Positions 15,391 through 26,025 of a stretch of 64,000 bases of DNA are shown here, in pieces. The DNA lies in the NCBI RefSeq assembly GCF_014649955.1, contig NZ_BMUA01000031.1, positions 20,200 to 84,199 on the forward strand, written 5' to 3'. The DNA comes from Streptomyces violascens. GTDB taxonomy: Bacteria > Actinomycetota > Actinomycetes > Streptomycetales > Streptomycetaceae. The notes beneath the pieces are model-generated. The model did not search any database. It saw only the letters and a program-made list of their open reading frames with translations, and had not been told where the DNA came from. Made by a program: the position numbers and the translations under genes. Positions within the stretch are counted from its first letter, which is position 1, and every line of letters starts with the position of its first letter.

Positions 15391-16026
15391 CTACTCGTCC
15401 TCGGCGAGAGTGAGCTCGATACCGCCCACGAAACCGGCCGAGAGGTTGTAGATGAACGCGCCGAGCGTCGCGAGCGCCGTGGCGAGCACCACGTCGATCA
15501 CCGCGATGACCGACGTGAAGAGCAGCACCCGCGGCAGCGACAGGAACGACTGGAGGTCGAAGCCGTTGGACTCGTTCGAGCCGGTGGCCTCGCTGATCGT
15601 GCCGCCGACCGTGGAGAACACGCCCATGGCGTCCATGACCATCCACAGCACCGCGGCCGCGATCACCGTGCAGATGCCGAGTGCGATGGACAGCAGGAAG
15701 CTGACCTTCATCACCGACCACGGGTCGGCCTTGGACACCCGCAGGCGCGCCTTGCGCGTACGGGGCGCCGTACGCGCCCCGGTGCGCGGCCGGCGCGCGC
15801 CCTCGGCGCCTCGCTGCGGCGCGGGATACGCCTGCGGCGGGTGATAGGGCTGCTGCTGCCCGCCGATCGGCTTCTCGCGCTCGCCGGGCAGCGCCCCGGC
15901 CTCGTACTCCGCCCGGCCCTGAGGGCCCCGGGTGTCCGTCACCGTTACCCCCTGGGAGTCCGCGGCAGGGCCACGGGCACCGTTCGCTCCGGAAGCGGCC
16001 GCTCCGGCGCCCGTGGCTCCACTCAC
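15391..16026 (-). CDS. DUF3566 transmembrane protein downstream of gyrA
   Basis: 211 residues from GTG 16026; the ribosome site GGAG overlaps the end of gyrA, whose stop is 3 bp away. The N-terminal 95 residues are a disordered Gly/Ala/Gln/Pro-rich region ending in basic RTRKARLRVSKADPWSVMK. Two transmembrane segments follow (VSFLLSIALGICTVIAAAVLWMVM and LFTSVIAVIDVVLATALATLGAFIYNL) with an acidic end (ELTLAEDE). The DUF3566 domain is conserved behind gyrA across actinobacteria; in mycobacteria the equivalent protein has been linked to the cell-wall growth machinery. It is co-transcribed and probably translationally coupled with gyrA. Confidence 0.9.
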   Translation of the reverse strand: MSGATGAGAAASGANGARGPAADSQGVTVTDTRGPQGRAEYEAGALPGEREKPIGGQQQPYHPPQAYPAPQRGAEGARRPRTGARTAPRTRKARLRVSKADPWSVMKVSFLLSIALGICTVIAAAVLWMVMDAMGVFSTVGGTISEATGSNESNGFDLQSFLSLPRVLLFTSVIAVIDVVLATALATLGAFIYNLSAGFVGGIELTLAEDE

Positions 16027-16029
16027 GCT

Positions 16030-18627
<2,598 letters not shown>

Positions 18628-18671
18628 TGCTGGTTCTCAAGTCCTTTCGAAGCGGTCAGCGACAGACCGAG

Positions 18672-20711
18672 TCAGATGTCGAGGAAGCGGACGTCCCGCG
18701 CGTTGCGCTGGATGAACGAGCGGCGTGCCTCGACGTCCTCGCCCATCAGCACCGAGAACAGGTCGTCGGCCTGGGCCGCGTCGTCCAGGGTGACCTGGCC
18801 GAGCACCCGGTGCTCGGTGTCCATGGTGGTGACGCGCAGCTCCTCGGCGTTCATCTCGCCCAGACCCTTGAAGCGCTGGATCGAGTCCTCGCGGATCCGC
18901 TTGCCGTTCTGCTTGCCGAGCTCCACGAGCGCGTCGCGCTCCCGGTCCGAGTACGCGTACTCGAAGTCGTCCCGGCCCCACTTGATCTTGTAGAGCGGCG
19001 GGCGTGACAGGTATACGTGCCCGGCCTCGACCAGCGGCCGCATGAAGCGGAACAGGAAGGTCAGCAGCAGGGTGTTGATGTGCTGGCCGTCGACGTCGGC
19101 GTCCGCCATCAGGATGATCTTGTGATAGCGGAGCTTCTCGATGTCGAAGTCCTCGTGGACCCCGGTACCGAACGCCGAGATCAGCGCCTGGACCTCGGTG
19201 TTCTGCAGGATCTTGTCGATCCGCGCCTTCTCGACGTTCAGGATCTTGCCTCGGATGGGCAGGATCGCCTGGTACATCGGGTTGCGGCCGGACTTCGCCG
19301 AACCACCGGCGGAGTCACCCTCGACGATGAAGATCTCGCACTTGGTGGGGTCGTTGGACTGGCAGTCCGAGAGCTTGCCGGGCAGCGACGCCGATTCGAG
19401 GAGCCCCTTGCGGCGGGTCAGGTCGCGCGCCTTGCGGGCGGCGACGCGGGCCGTCTGCGCCTGGATGGACTTGCGGATGATGTCCGCGGCCTCGTTGGGG
19501 TTGCGGTCGAACCAGTCGGTGAGGTGCTCGTGCACCACCTTCTGGACGAACGTCTTCGCCTCGGTGTTGCCCAGCTTGGTCTTGGTCTGGCCCTCGAACT
19601 GCGGCTCACCCAGCTTGACGGAGATGATCGCCGTCAGACCCTCGCGGATATCCTCGCCCGAGAGGTTGTCGTCCTTCTCGCGCAGCAGCTTCTTGTCCCG
19701 GGCGTACCGGTTGACCAGGCCCGTGAGCGCGGCGCGGAATCCCTCCTCATGCGTACCCCCCTCATGCGTGTGGATGGTGTTCGCAAAGGAGTAAACGCCC
19801 TCGCTGTACTGAGAGTTCCACTGCATCGCGATCTCGGCCGAGAGAAGTCGCTCCTTGTCCTCGGCCTCGATGTCGATCACGGTCGGGTGGATCAGCTCGC
19901 CCTTGCGCGAGTTGAGGTACGTCACGAAGTCGACGATGCCGCCCTCGTAGAAGTACGTCACCGAGAGGGGCTGCTGCTCCTCGGACTCCTCCGCGGAGTC
20001 CGCGCCCGAGACCGCCTTCGCCGACTCGCGCTCGTCGGTCAGCTTGATCGTCAGGCCCTTGTTGAGGAAGGCCATCTCCTGGAAACGCCGGGCGAGCGTC
20101 TCGAAGGAGTACTCGGTGGTCTCGAAGATGTCGCCGTCGGCCCAGAAGGTGACCGACGTGCCGGTCTCCTCGGTGGCTTCGTTGCGCAGGAGGGGTGCCG
20201 TCGCGACACCGAGCTTGTAGTCCTGGGTCCAGCGGTAGCCGTCGGTCTTGACCTCGACCGCGACCTTCGTGGACAGCGCGTTCACGACGGACACACCGAC
20301 GCCGTGCAGACCGCCGGAGACGGCGTAACCGCCGCCGCCGAACTTGCCGCCCGCGTGCAGGACGGTGAGGACGACCTCGACAGCGGGCTTCCCCTCGGAG
20401 GGGATGATGCCCACGGGGATGCCACGGCCGTTGTCGACCACGCGCACGCCGCCGTCCGGCAGGATCGTGACGTCGATCGTGTCCGCATGACCGGCGAGGG
20501 CCTCGTCGACGGAGTTGTCGACTACCTCCTGCACCAGGTGGTGCAGACCCCGCTCACCGGTCGAGCCGATGTACATGCCGGGTCGCTTGCGGACCGCGTC
20601 CAGACCTTCGAGGACGGTGATCGCGCTGGCGTCGTACGAGGCGGTGACCTCGCCGTTCTCGCCGACGGCAGTGGACGGGGAGTTCTCGTTGGGGTTGCCG
20701 GAATCGGCCAC
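18672..20711 (-). CDS. gyrB: DNA gyrase subunit B
   Basis: 679 residues from GTG 20711 (MADSGNPNENSPS), with AAAGGG seven bases upstream; the open frame runs about 100 codons further up but that part is non-coding. The GHKL ATPase motifs are present (NSVDEALAGHADTIDV, DNGRGIPVGI, GLHGVGVSVVNALS). The TOPRIM domain shows IVEGDSAGGSAKSGRN, DADVDGQHI and PIRGKILNVEKARIDKI, and QRFKGLGEMN near the end contacts GyrA. It belongs to the same operon as gyrA. It probably has its own promoter, because a strong terminator closes the dnaN-gnd-recF-dciA unit upstream. Confidence 0.98.
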   Translation of the reverse strand: MADSGNPNENSPSTAVGENGEVTASYDASAITVLEGLDAVRKRPGMYIGSTGERGLHHLVQEVVDNSVDEALAGHADTIDVTILPDGGVRVVDNGRGIPVGIIPSEGKPAVEVVLTVLHAGGKFGGGGYAVSGGLHGVGVSVVNALSTKVAVEVKTDGYRWTQDYKLGVATAPLLRNEATEETGTSVTFWADGDIFETTEYSFETLARRFQEMAFLNKGLTIKLTDERESAKAVSGADSAEESEEQQPLSVTYFYEGGIVDFVTYLNSRKGELIHPTVIDIEAEDKERLLSAEIAMQWNSQYSEGVYSFANTIHTHEGGTHEEGFRAALTGLVNRYARDKKLLREKDDNLSGEDIREGLTAIISVKLGEPQFEGQTKTKLGNTEAKTFVQKVVHEHLTDWFDRNPNEAADIIRKSIQAQTARVAARKARDLTRRKGLLESASLPGKLSDCQSNDPTKCEIFIVEGDSAGGSAKSGRNPMYQAILPIRGKILNVEKARIDKILQNTEVQALISAFGTGVHEDFDIEKLRYHKIILMADADVDGQHINTLLLTFLFRFMRPLVEAGHVYLSRPPLYKIKWGRDDFEYAYSDRERDALVELGKQNGKRIREDSIQRFKGLGEMNAEELRVTTMDTEHRVLGQVTLDDAAQADDLFSVLMGEDVEARRSFIQRNARDVRFLDI

Positions 20712-21202
20712 GAAGCGCCCTTTCTGGCACAGCACAAGCCTTCCCCTGTACAGGCAGGAGCGGCTGCGTCGTTCAGCGATGGTCAGCGTCGGGCGTTGCC
20801 GAGGGGGCAAGCGTCCGACCGCGTCTTTCGGTGGGTCCCGCGAGGACGGCGGGATTATTGACCAGTCTACCGGTAGCGCCGACATGAATGGGGGTTTGCC
20901 GGTACCTGAGTCCGCATGTGCCGCCCTGAGCGGGCGCCGACCGACTCCCCATATTCGGGGAGGGGCCCCAAGAGCCTCACACGGGCTTTCAGCGCTTCGG
21001 CCTGTCAACCTCCGACTACCGTGAGGGACGCCTCATGTTGCCCACCGGTTTCCAGAGCCCTCTCGCACCCCGTTTTCGCACGTCACAGGGGGTGCCAGGG
21101 AGGGGCGTGGGAGACGTTCGGGAAGCACGAACGCCCGCCTCCTCAGGAAGCGGGCGCGACGCCCTCCTTCAAGAGGCGGGCACAAGCCGTGAAGACGTGG
21201 GC
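20712..21202 (-). promoter_or_regulatory. gyrB leader and promoter region
   Basis: About 490 bp without a convincing gene between dciA and gyrB. A TTGACA hexamer on the minus strand (21003-21008) has no clear -10 at 17-18 bp; TAGACT, further in, lacks a -35. Gyrase promoters are normally supercoiling-sensitive, but nothing decisive can be read here. Confidence 0.4.
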
Positions 21203-21241
21203 GCGGCGTGCCCCCGACCGGCTCGGCCGGGGGCACGCCGC
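21203..21241 (-). terminator. terminator after dciA
   Basis: Perfect 14-bp GC-rich inverted repeat (21203-21216 / 21228-21241) that starts 7 bp past the dciA stop on the minus strand. Confidence 0.85.
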
Positions 21242-21247
21242 GGCGGC

Positions 21248-21790
21248 TCACCCGTAGGTGTCGCCGGGCCCGGTGCTCCCGGGCGCGCGCAGCTTGCCGT
21301 AGCGCTGCGGCGGCCCGCTGGGGCCGTAGACCTTGATCAGCCGGACCGTGCCGTGGCCCAGGTCGGCGTTGATGCGCGCCACCAGCTGGGGGGCGAGCAG
21401 CCGCAGCTGGGTCGCCCAGGACGTCGAGTCGCACCGCACGACGAGGATCCCCTCCTCGGCGTCGTGCGGGCCGGGCTCCGTGTGCTTGGCGAGCTCCTCG
21501 CCGACGATCTCCGGCCAGCGGCCAAGGACTCCGGCCACCGCGGTCGGCGTCTCCCAGGCCTTCTCCCTGATCAGCCCGTTGATCGCGGAGCCGAGCGGCA
21601 ACGGATCGCGCCCGTCCGCGCGGGCGCCCGAACGCAGTCCGTTGCCCCACCGGACCTGCTTCCTGTCCTGCGCGGCCTGGCCCCGCGCCCTGGCCTGCTC
21701 CTTGGCCGCGCGCAGCGCGACCCGCGCCAGGTCGATGCCGGAGGCCTCGGGCACCTTCGGCTGCTCGGCCCGTCCGGATTCCTCGCTCAT
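21248..21790 (-). CDS. dciA: DciA-like protein (DUF721), replicative helicase loader candidate
   Basis: 180 residues from ATG 21790, overlapping the recF stop by four bases. The C-terminal DUF721 domain is recognisable: VAGVLGRWPEIVGEELAKHTEPG, GILVVRCDSTSWATQLRLLAPQLVARIN, then VRLIKVYGPSG, a KH-like fold with the conserved W. The N-terminal 85 residues are basic and disordered, with ARVALRAAKEQARARGQ helices. DciA proteins interact with DnaB and replace DnaC/DnaI loaders in most bacteria lacking those genes. Its place between recF and gyrB is the usual actinobacterial one. Confidence 0.92.
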   Translation of the reverse strand: MSEESGRAEQPKVPEASGIDLARVALRAAKEQARARGQAAQDRKQVRWGNGLRSGARADGRDPLPLGSAINGLIREKAWETPTAVAGVLGRWPEIVGEELAKHTEPGPHDAEEGILVVRCDSTSWATQLRLLAPQLVARINADLGHGTVRLIKVYGPSGPPQRYGKLRAPGSTGPGDTYG

Positions 21791-22908
21791 ACCCGCGTCA
21801 CCTCGCCCGCCGCGACCTCGTACCGGACGCCCGCGAGGATCCCCGGAACGTCGTCGTCCACCGCGGCCGTCACCAGGACCTGCTCGCCCGGAGCCACCAG
21901 CTCCGCGAGCCGCTCACGGCGCCGGGCGTCCAGCTCCGCGAACACGTCGTCGAGCACGAGCACCGGCTCGTTGCCCTCGGCCCGCAGCAGGTCGTACGAG
22001 GCGAGCCGCAGCGCAAGCGCGTACGACCAGGACTCGCCGTGGCTCGCGTATCCCTTCGCCGGCAGCTCGCCCAGGCGCAGCACCAGGTCGTCGCGGTGTG
22101 GCCCCGCCAGCGTCACTCCGCGCTCGATCTCCTGCTTGCGTACGTCCGCGAAGGCCGCGATGAGCTGGCCGTACAGCTCCTCGCGGGTGTGCCCGTCGCC
22201 GGGCGCGGACGGCTTGTACTCCAGGGCCAACGGGCCGCCGCCCGGAGCGAGTTGCTCGTAGGCCTTGTCGGCGAGGGGCTGGAGCGCGGCGATCAGGTCG
22301 AGGCGCTGGGCGAGGAGCTCGGCGCCGGCCTGGGCCAGGTGCTGGTCCCACACGTCGAGGGTGGACAGGTCCATGCCACGGCCACCGTGCCGGCGCGCCA
22401 TCGCGGCGGACTTCAGGAGGGTGTTGCGCTGCTTGAGCACCCGCTCGTAGTCGGACCGTACGGCCGCCATCCGCGGCGAGCGCGCGGTGATCAGCTCATC
22501 CAGGAACCGGCGCCGCTCTCCGGGGTCGCCCTTGACCAGCGCCAGATCCTCCGGCGCGAAGAGCACGGTGCGTACGATCCCCAGCACATCGCGCGGCCTG
22601 ACCTGCGAGGACCTGTTGATGCGGGCCCGGTTGGCGCGGCCCGGGTTCAGTTCGAGCTCGATCAGCTGGGAGCGCTCGCCCTGGGTGACGGCGGCGCGGA
22701 TCACGGCGCGCTCTGCGCCCATGCGCACCAGCGGCGCGTCCGAGGACACGCGGTGGCTGCCGAGCGAGGCGAGGTAGCCCACGGCCTCGACGAGGTTGGT
22801 CTTGCCCTGCCCGTTCGCCCCGACGAAAGCGGTGACGCCCGGGTCGAGCGGAACCTCGACCCGGGCGTACGAGCGGAAGTCGGCCAGCGAGAGATGCGTG
22901 ACGTGCAT
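21787..22908 (-). CDS. recF: DNA replication/repair protein RecF
   Basis: 373 residues from ATG 22908 (MHVTHLSLADFRSYARVEV). It is an SMC-like ABC ATPase with Walker A GANGQGKTNLVEA, the central FAPEDLALVKGDPGERRRFLDELI block, a signature region, and Walker B VLVLDDVFAELDARRRERL. RecF loads RecA at single-strand gaps with RecO and RecR. It starts 42 bp after gnd and is coupled to dciA by ATGA. Confidence 0.97.
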   Translation of the reverse strand: MHVTHLSLADFRSYARVEVPLDPGVTAFVGANGQGKTNLVEAVGYLASLGSHRVSSDAPLVRMGAERAVIRAAVTQGERSQLIELELNPGRANRARINRSSQVRPRDVLGIVRTVLFAPEDLALVKGDPGERRRFLDELITARSPRMAAVRSDYERVLKQRNTLLKSAAMARRHGGRGMDLSTLDVWDQHLAQAGAELLAQRLDLIAALQPLADKAYEQLAPGGGPLALEYKPSAPGDGHTREELYGQLIAAFADVRKQEIERGVTLAGPHRDDLVLRLGELPAKGYASHGESWSYALALRLASYDLLRAEGNEPVLVLDDVFAELDARRRERLAELVAPGEQVLVTAAVDDDVPGILAGVRYEVAAGEVTRV

Positions 22909-22950
22909 GGTGTCGCCGACCTCCCCCGGCTTACCTACTGCTCTGTACAG

Positions 22951-23826
22951 CTACTTGGACTCGACCGCGTGGCCGCCGAACTGGTTGCGCAGCGCGGCGA
23001 TCATCTTCATCTGCGGGGAGTCGTCCTGCCGGGACGCGAAGCGCGCGAACAGCGAAGCGGTGATCGCGGGCAGCGGCACGGCGTTGTCGATGGCGGCCTC
23101 CACGGTCCACCGGCCCTCGCCGGAGTCCTGCGCGAAGCCCTTGAGCTTGTCGAGGTGCTCGTCGTCGTCCAGGGCGTTGACCGCCAGGTCGAGCAGCCAG
23201 GAACGGATGACCGTGCCCTCCTGCCAGCTGCGGAACACCTCGCGGACGTCGGTGACCGAGTCGACCTTCTCCAGGAGCTCCCAGCCCTCGGCGTAGGCCT
23301 GCATCATGGCGTACTCGATGCCGTTGTGGACCATCTTCGAGAAGTGGCCGGCGCCGACCTTGCCCGCGTGCACCGCGCCGAAGTCGCCCTCGGGCTTCAG
23401 CGCGTCGAAGACCGGCTGGACCTTCGCGATGTTCTCGGCGTCGCCGCCGTACATCAGCGCGTAGCCGTTCTCCAGGCCCCAGACGCCGCCGGATACGCCG
23501 CAGTCGACGAAGCCGATGCCCTTGATGCCCAGCTCGACGGCGTGCTTCTCGTCGTCCGTCCAGCGGGAGTTGCCGCCGTCCACGACGATGTCGCCGGGGG
23601 ACAGGAGCTCGGCGAGCTCGTCGATGGTGGACTGCGTCGCGGCGCCCGCCGGGACCATCACCCACACGACCCGCGGGCCCTTGAGACTGTCCACAAGCTC
23701 CTTGAGGCTGTGGACATCGGCGACGTCCGGGTTGCGGTCGTAACCGATGACGGTGTGGCCTGCGCGGCGGATGCGCTCGCGCATGTTGCCGCCCATCTTG
23801 CCGAGGCCGACGAGACCGAGCTCCAT
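22951..23826 (-). CDS. gnd: 6-phosphogluconate dehydrogenase, decarboxylating (short type)
   Basis: 291 residues from ATG 23826 (MELGLVGLGKMGGNM); GTG 23829 directly before it is possible, and AAAGGA fits both. The NADP-binding motif GLVGLGKMGGNM, the catalytic Lys/His region GHFSKMVHNGIEYAMMQ, and GGNSRWTDD are present. At about 290 residues it is the short Gnd (YqeC/GndA-like) found in this locus of many actinobacteria, not the 470-residue form. It oxidises 6-phosphogluconate to ribulose-5-phosphate and CO2, giving reduced cofactor. Its position between dnaN and recF is characteristic of Streptomyces. Confidence 0.95.
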   Translation of the reverse strand: MELGLVGLGKMGGNMRERIRRAGHTVIGYDRNPDVADVHSLKELVDSLKGPRVVWVMVPAGAATQSTIDELAELLSPGDIVVDGGNSRWTDDEKHAVELGIKGIGFVDCGVSGGVWGLENGYALMYGGDAENIAKVQPVFDALKPEGDFGAVHAGKVGAGHFSKMVHNGIEYAMMQAYAEGWELLEKVDSVTDVREVFRSWQEGTVIRSWLLDLAVNALDDDEHLDKLKGFAQDSGEGRWTVEAAIDNAVPLPAITASLFARFASRQDDSPQMKMIAALRNQFGGHAVESK

Positions 23827-23915
23827 CACATGATCCTTTGACGTTGTGGCGTTTTCGTACCCGCGTCCGAGCCTACGCCGGGGCCTTGGTACACACCTGC
23901 GGGGTCAGCCGCTCA

Positions 23916-23948
23916 GACGTACGCCCCGGGAGGCCTGGGGCGTACGTC
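23916..23948 (-). terminator. terminator-like stem after dnaN
   Basis: Perfect 12-bp inverted repeat (23916-23927 / 23937-23948) in the 130-bp gap between dnaN and gnd. It may separate or attenuate the two. Confidence 0.75.
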
Positions 23949-23958
23949 TTCAAGCCAC

Positions 23959-25089
23959 TCAGCCGGAAAGGCGCACCGGCATGATCAGGTACTTGTACGC
24001 GTCGTCCGCCTCGGCGTCCAGGGCGGGCTTTCCACTGAGCAGCGCCGGCTTGGTCGAGGTGGTGAACGCGAGCTGGGCGACCGGCGAGTCGATGGCGCTC
24101 AGGCCGTCGAGCAGGAAGGTCGGGTTGAAGGCGATCGAGATGTCGTCGCCCTCCAGGTTGGCGTCGACCCTTTCCACAGCCTGTGCGTCGTCGCTCGAAC
24201 CGGCCTCCAGGATGAGGACGCCCTGCTCGAAGCTCAGCCGCACCGGGGTGTTGCGCTCGGCCACCAGGGACACGCGCTTGACGGCCTCGACGAACGGGGC
24301 GGTCTCGATCACCGCGACCGAGTTGAACTCGGTGGGGAAAAGAGTGCGGTACTTCGGCAGGTCGCCCTCGAGAAGGCGTGTGGTCGTGCGACGGCCGGCG
24401 CCCTCGAAGCCGATCAGGCCCTCACCGGCACCGGAGCCCGACAGCGCCAGGGTGACCGTGTCGCCGCTCGTGAGCGCCTTGGCGGTGTCCAGGAGCGTCT
24501 TGGCGGGCACCAGGGCGACCGCGGAGGCCTCCGGGTTCTCCGGCTTCCACAGGAACTCGCGGACCGCGAAGCGGTAGCGGTCGGTGGAGGCCAGCGTGAC
24601 CGTGTCGCCCTCGATCTCGATGCGCACGCCGGTCAGGACGGGCAGCGTGTCGTCGCGGCCGGCCGCGATGGCGACCTGGGCGGCTGCGGAGGCGAAGACC
24701 TCACCGGGAACGGTGCCCGTGGCGGTCGGCATCTGCGGCAGCGCCGGGTACTCCTCCACAGGAAGGGTGTGGAGTGTGAATCGCGAGGAGCCGCAGACCA
24801 CGGTCGCCCGTACACCGTCTGTGGAAATCTCCACCGGGCGGTTGGGCAGGGCGCGGCAGATGTCGGCAAGAAGGCGGCCGGAGACGAGCACCGTGCCGTC
24901 CTCGTCGACCTCGGCATCCACCGAGACCCGCGCCGAGACCTCGTAGTCGAAGCTGGAGAAGCTGAGCGCGCCGTCCTCCGCCTTCAGAAGAAGGCCCGCG
25001 AGTACGGGCGCGGGCGGACGGGCCGGGAGGCTGCGGGCCACCCAGGCCACCGCCTCCGCGAGTACATCGCGCTCCACCCGGATCTTCAC
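23959..25089 (-). CDS. dnaN: DNA polymerase III beta sliding clamp
   Basis: 376 residues from GTG 25089 (MKIRVERDVLAEAVAWVAR), with GGAGG upstream; the longer open frame through oriC is not coding. Three clamp repeats are recognisable, including PVLAGLLLKAEDGALSFSSFDYEVS, DDTLPVLTGVRIEIEGDTVTLASTDRYRF, and the C-terminal YLIMPVRLSG that forms the partner-binding pocket. It encircles DNA and tethers polymerase and many repair factors. It lies directly downstream of oriC, in the same direction as dnaA. Confidence 0.98.
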   Translation of the reverse strand: MKIRVERDVLAEAVAWVARSLPARPPAPVLAGLLLKAEDGALSFSSFDYEVSARVSVDAEVDEDGTVLVSGRLLADICRALPNRPVEISTDGVRATVVCGSSRFTLHTLPVEEYPALPQMPTATGTVPGEVFASAAAQVAIAAGRDDTLPVLTGVRIEIEGDTVTLASTDRYRFAVREFLWKPENPEASAVALVPAKTLLDTAKALTSGDTVTLALSGSGAGEGLIGFEGAGRRTTTRLLEGDLPKYRTLFPTEFNSVAVIETAPFVEAVKRVSLVAERNTPVRLSFEQGVLILEAGSSDDAQAVERVDANLEGDDISIAFNPTFLLDGLSAIDSPVAQLAFTTSTKPALLSGKPALDAEADDAYKYLIMPVRLSG

Positions 25090-25236
25090 CGGAACCGCCT
25101 CCTGCTGTTGCTGGCTCGCCCTGCTGGCTTTCGTCGTCGGCTGTATCGCCGGGGACCAGTCTGACGTACGCCGCTGACAGTCGGTGCGAGTCGGGGTCAA
25201 GTCGCGTCGAGCGGCGCCCGGAGCTCCGGCGGCCAG

Positions 25237-25799
25237 TTGTGCACAGGCCCCACTTCGAAACGGATTCCGAGCTAACTCTATGTGGGAGTAGTAGTAGGGC
25301 CTGTGGAAACCGTGGATAACCCCGTTTACGCAGGTCACACCCACTTTTTTGTCCACCGGGCCTGTGGGTGGAGCCGGTGGACAACTCATGGTTTCTGTGG
25401 ATGCCCGAAAGTTCTGCACATCCAATGCACAGGACAGGGGTACTTCTCCCCAACGCTGTCCCCAGCTTTACCCAGGTTCCCCACAGGCCAACCCGTCCCC
25501 TTCGTGTGACGGCTTTCACTCGGTCCGGTGATCACGGGTGTTTCGTTGCCGAACAGTGGACAGGGGTGTGGAGAAGTTGGGGACAACGGATCAAGACCTG
25601 TGGGCCGCCGGTGGACAACTGAACCCACAGGCTGTGGACAGAAGATTCGTCCACAAGCTGTGGAGCAGGGATGCCCACAAATCCACAGGCTGTTGACCTG
25701 GGGTGATGGAGTATCAGCCGCCGTGCCTGTGGAAGCAATCTGGACAACTTCGCAGTCCCCAGGGTGTGGACGGAGGAAAGTCCCCAGATCTGTGGAGAA
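25237..25799. other. oriC: chromosomal replication origin oriC (DnaA-box array)
   Basis: The 936-bp dnaA-dnaN gap holds about twenty DnaA-box-like 9-mers on both strands. Clear ones are TTGTGCACA 25237, CGTGGATAA 25311, TTGTCCACC 25349, GGTGGACAA 25376, TGTGGATGC 25396, TTCCCCACA 25477, TGTGGAGAA 25567, TGGGGACAA 25578, GGTGGACAA 25610, TGTGGACAG 25633, TCGTCCACA 25647, TGTGGAGCA 25659, AAATCCACA 25679, TGTGGAAGC 25728, TCTGGACAA 25739, TGTGGACGG 25765 and TGTGGAGAA 25791. They fall into a left group (25237-25485) and a denser right group (25555-25799). This matches the known Streptomyces oriC pattern of many boxes with few perfect ones. Short ORFs across it are not genes. The part 25800-25960 holds nothing recognised. 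Confidence 0.95.
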
Positions 25800-25968
25800 C
25801 CGCCTCCGACCAGCCGGTATTCGAACGCCGGGGGCTCCGCCGGACTCGTACACACGCTTCCTTCGGCGTCGTACGCACGTATTCAGGGGCCTCACGGAGG
25901 CGTTTCGGGGGCCTCCCCGGCGCCCGGACGGGCCGGACCGGGGGGCCGATCGGGCGCCGGGAACGACG

Positions 25969-26003
25969 AAGGGCGCCCGGAGAATGGATCCCTGGGCGCC
26001 CTT
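25969..26003 (-). terminator. terminator of dnaA
   Basis: Perfect 10-bp inverted repeat AAGGGCGCCC (25969-25978) / GGGCGCCCTT (25994-26003), 22 bp beyond the dnaA stop on the minus strand. Confidence 0.8.
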
Positions 26004-26025
26004 GCGGGTGTCCGTGCCGGCTTCG

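Noticed and set aside
21003..21008. TTGACA as the gyrB -35 element
   Set aside because: No acceptable -10 lies 16-19 bp downstream on the minus strand, so no promoter was called.
25282..25895. Several short ORFs inside the dnaA-dnaN gap
   Set aside because: They overlap the DnaA-box array, differ in every frame, lack ribosome sites and show no protein-like composition.
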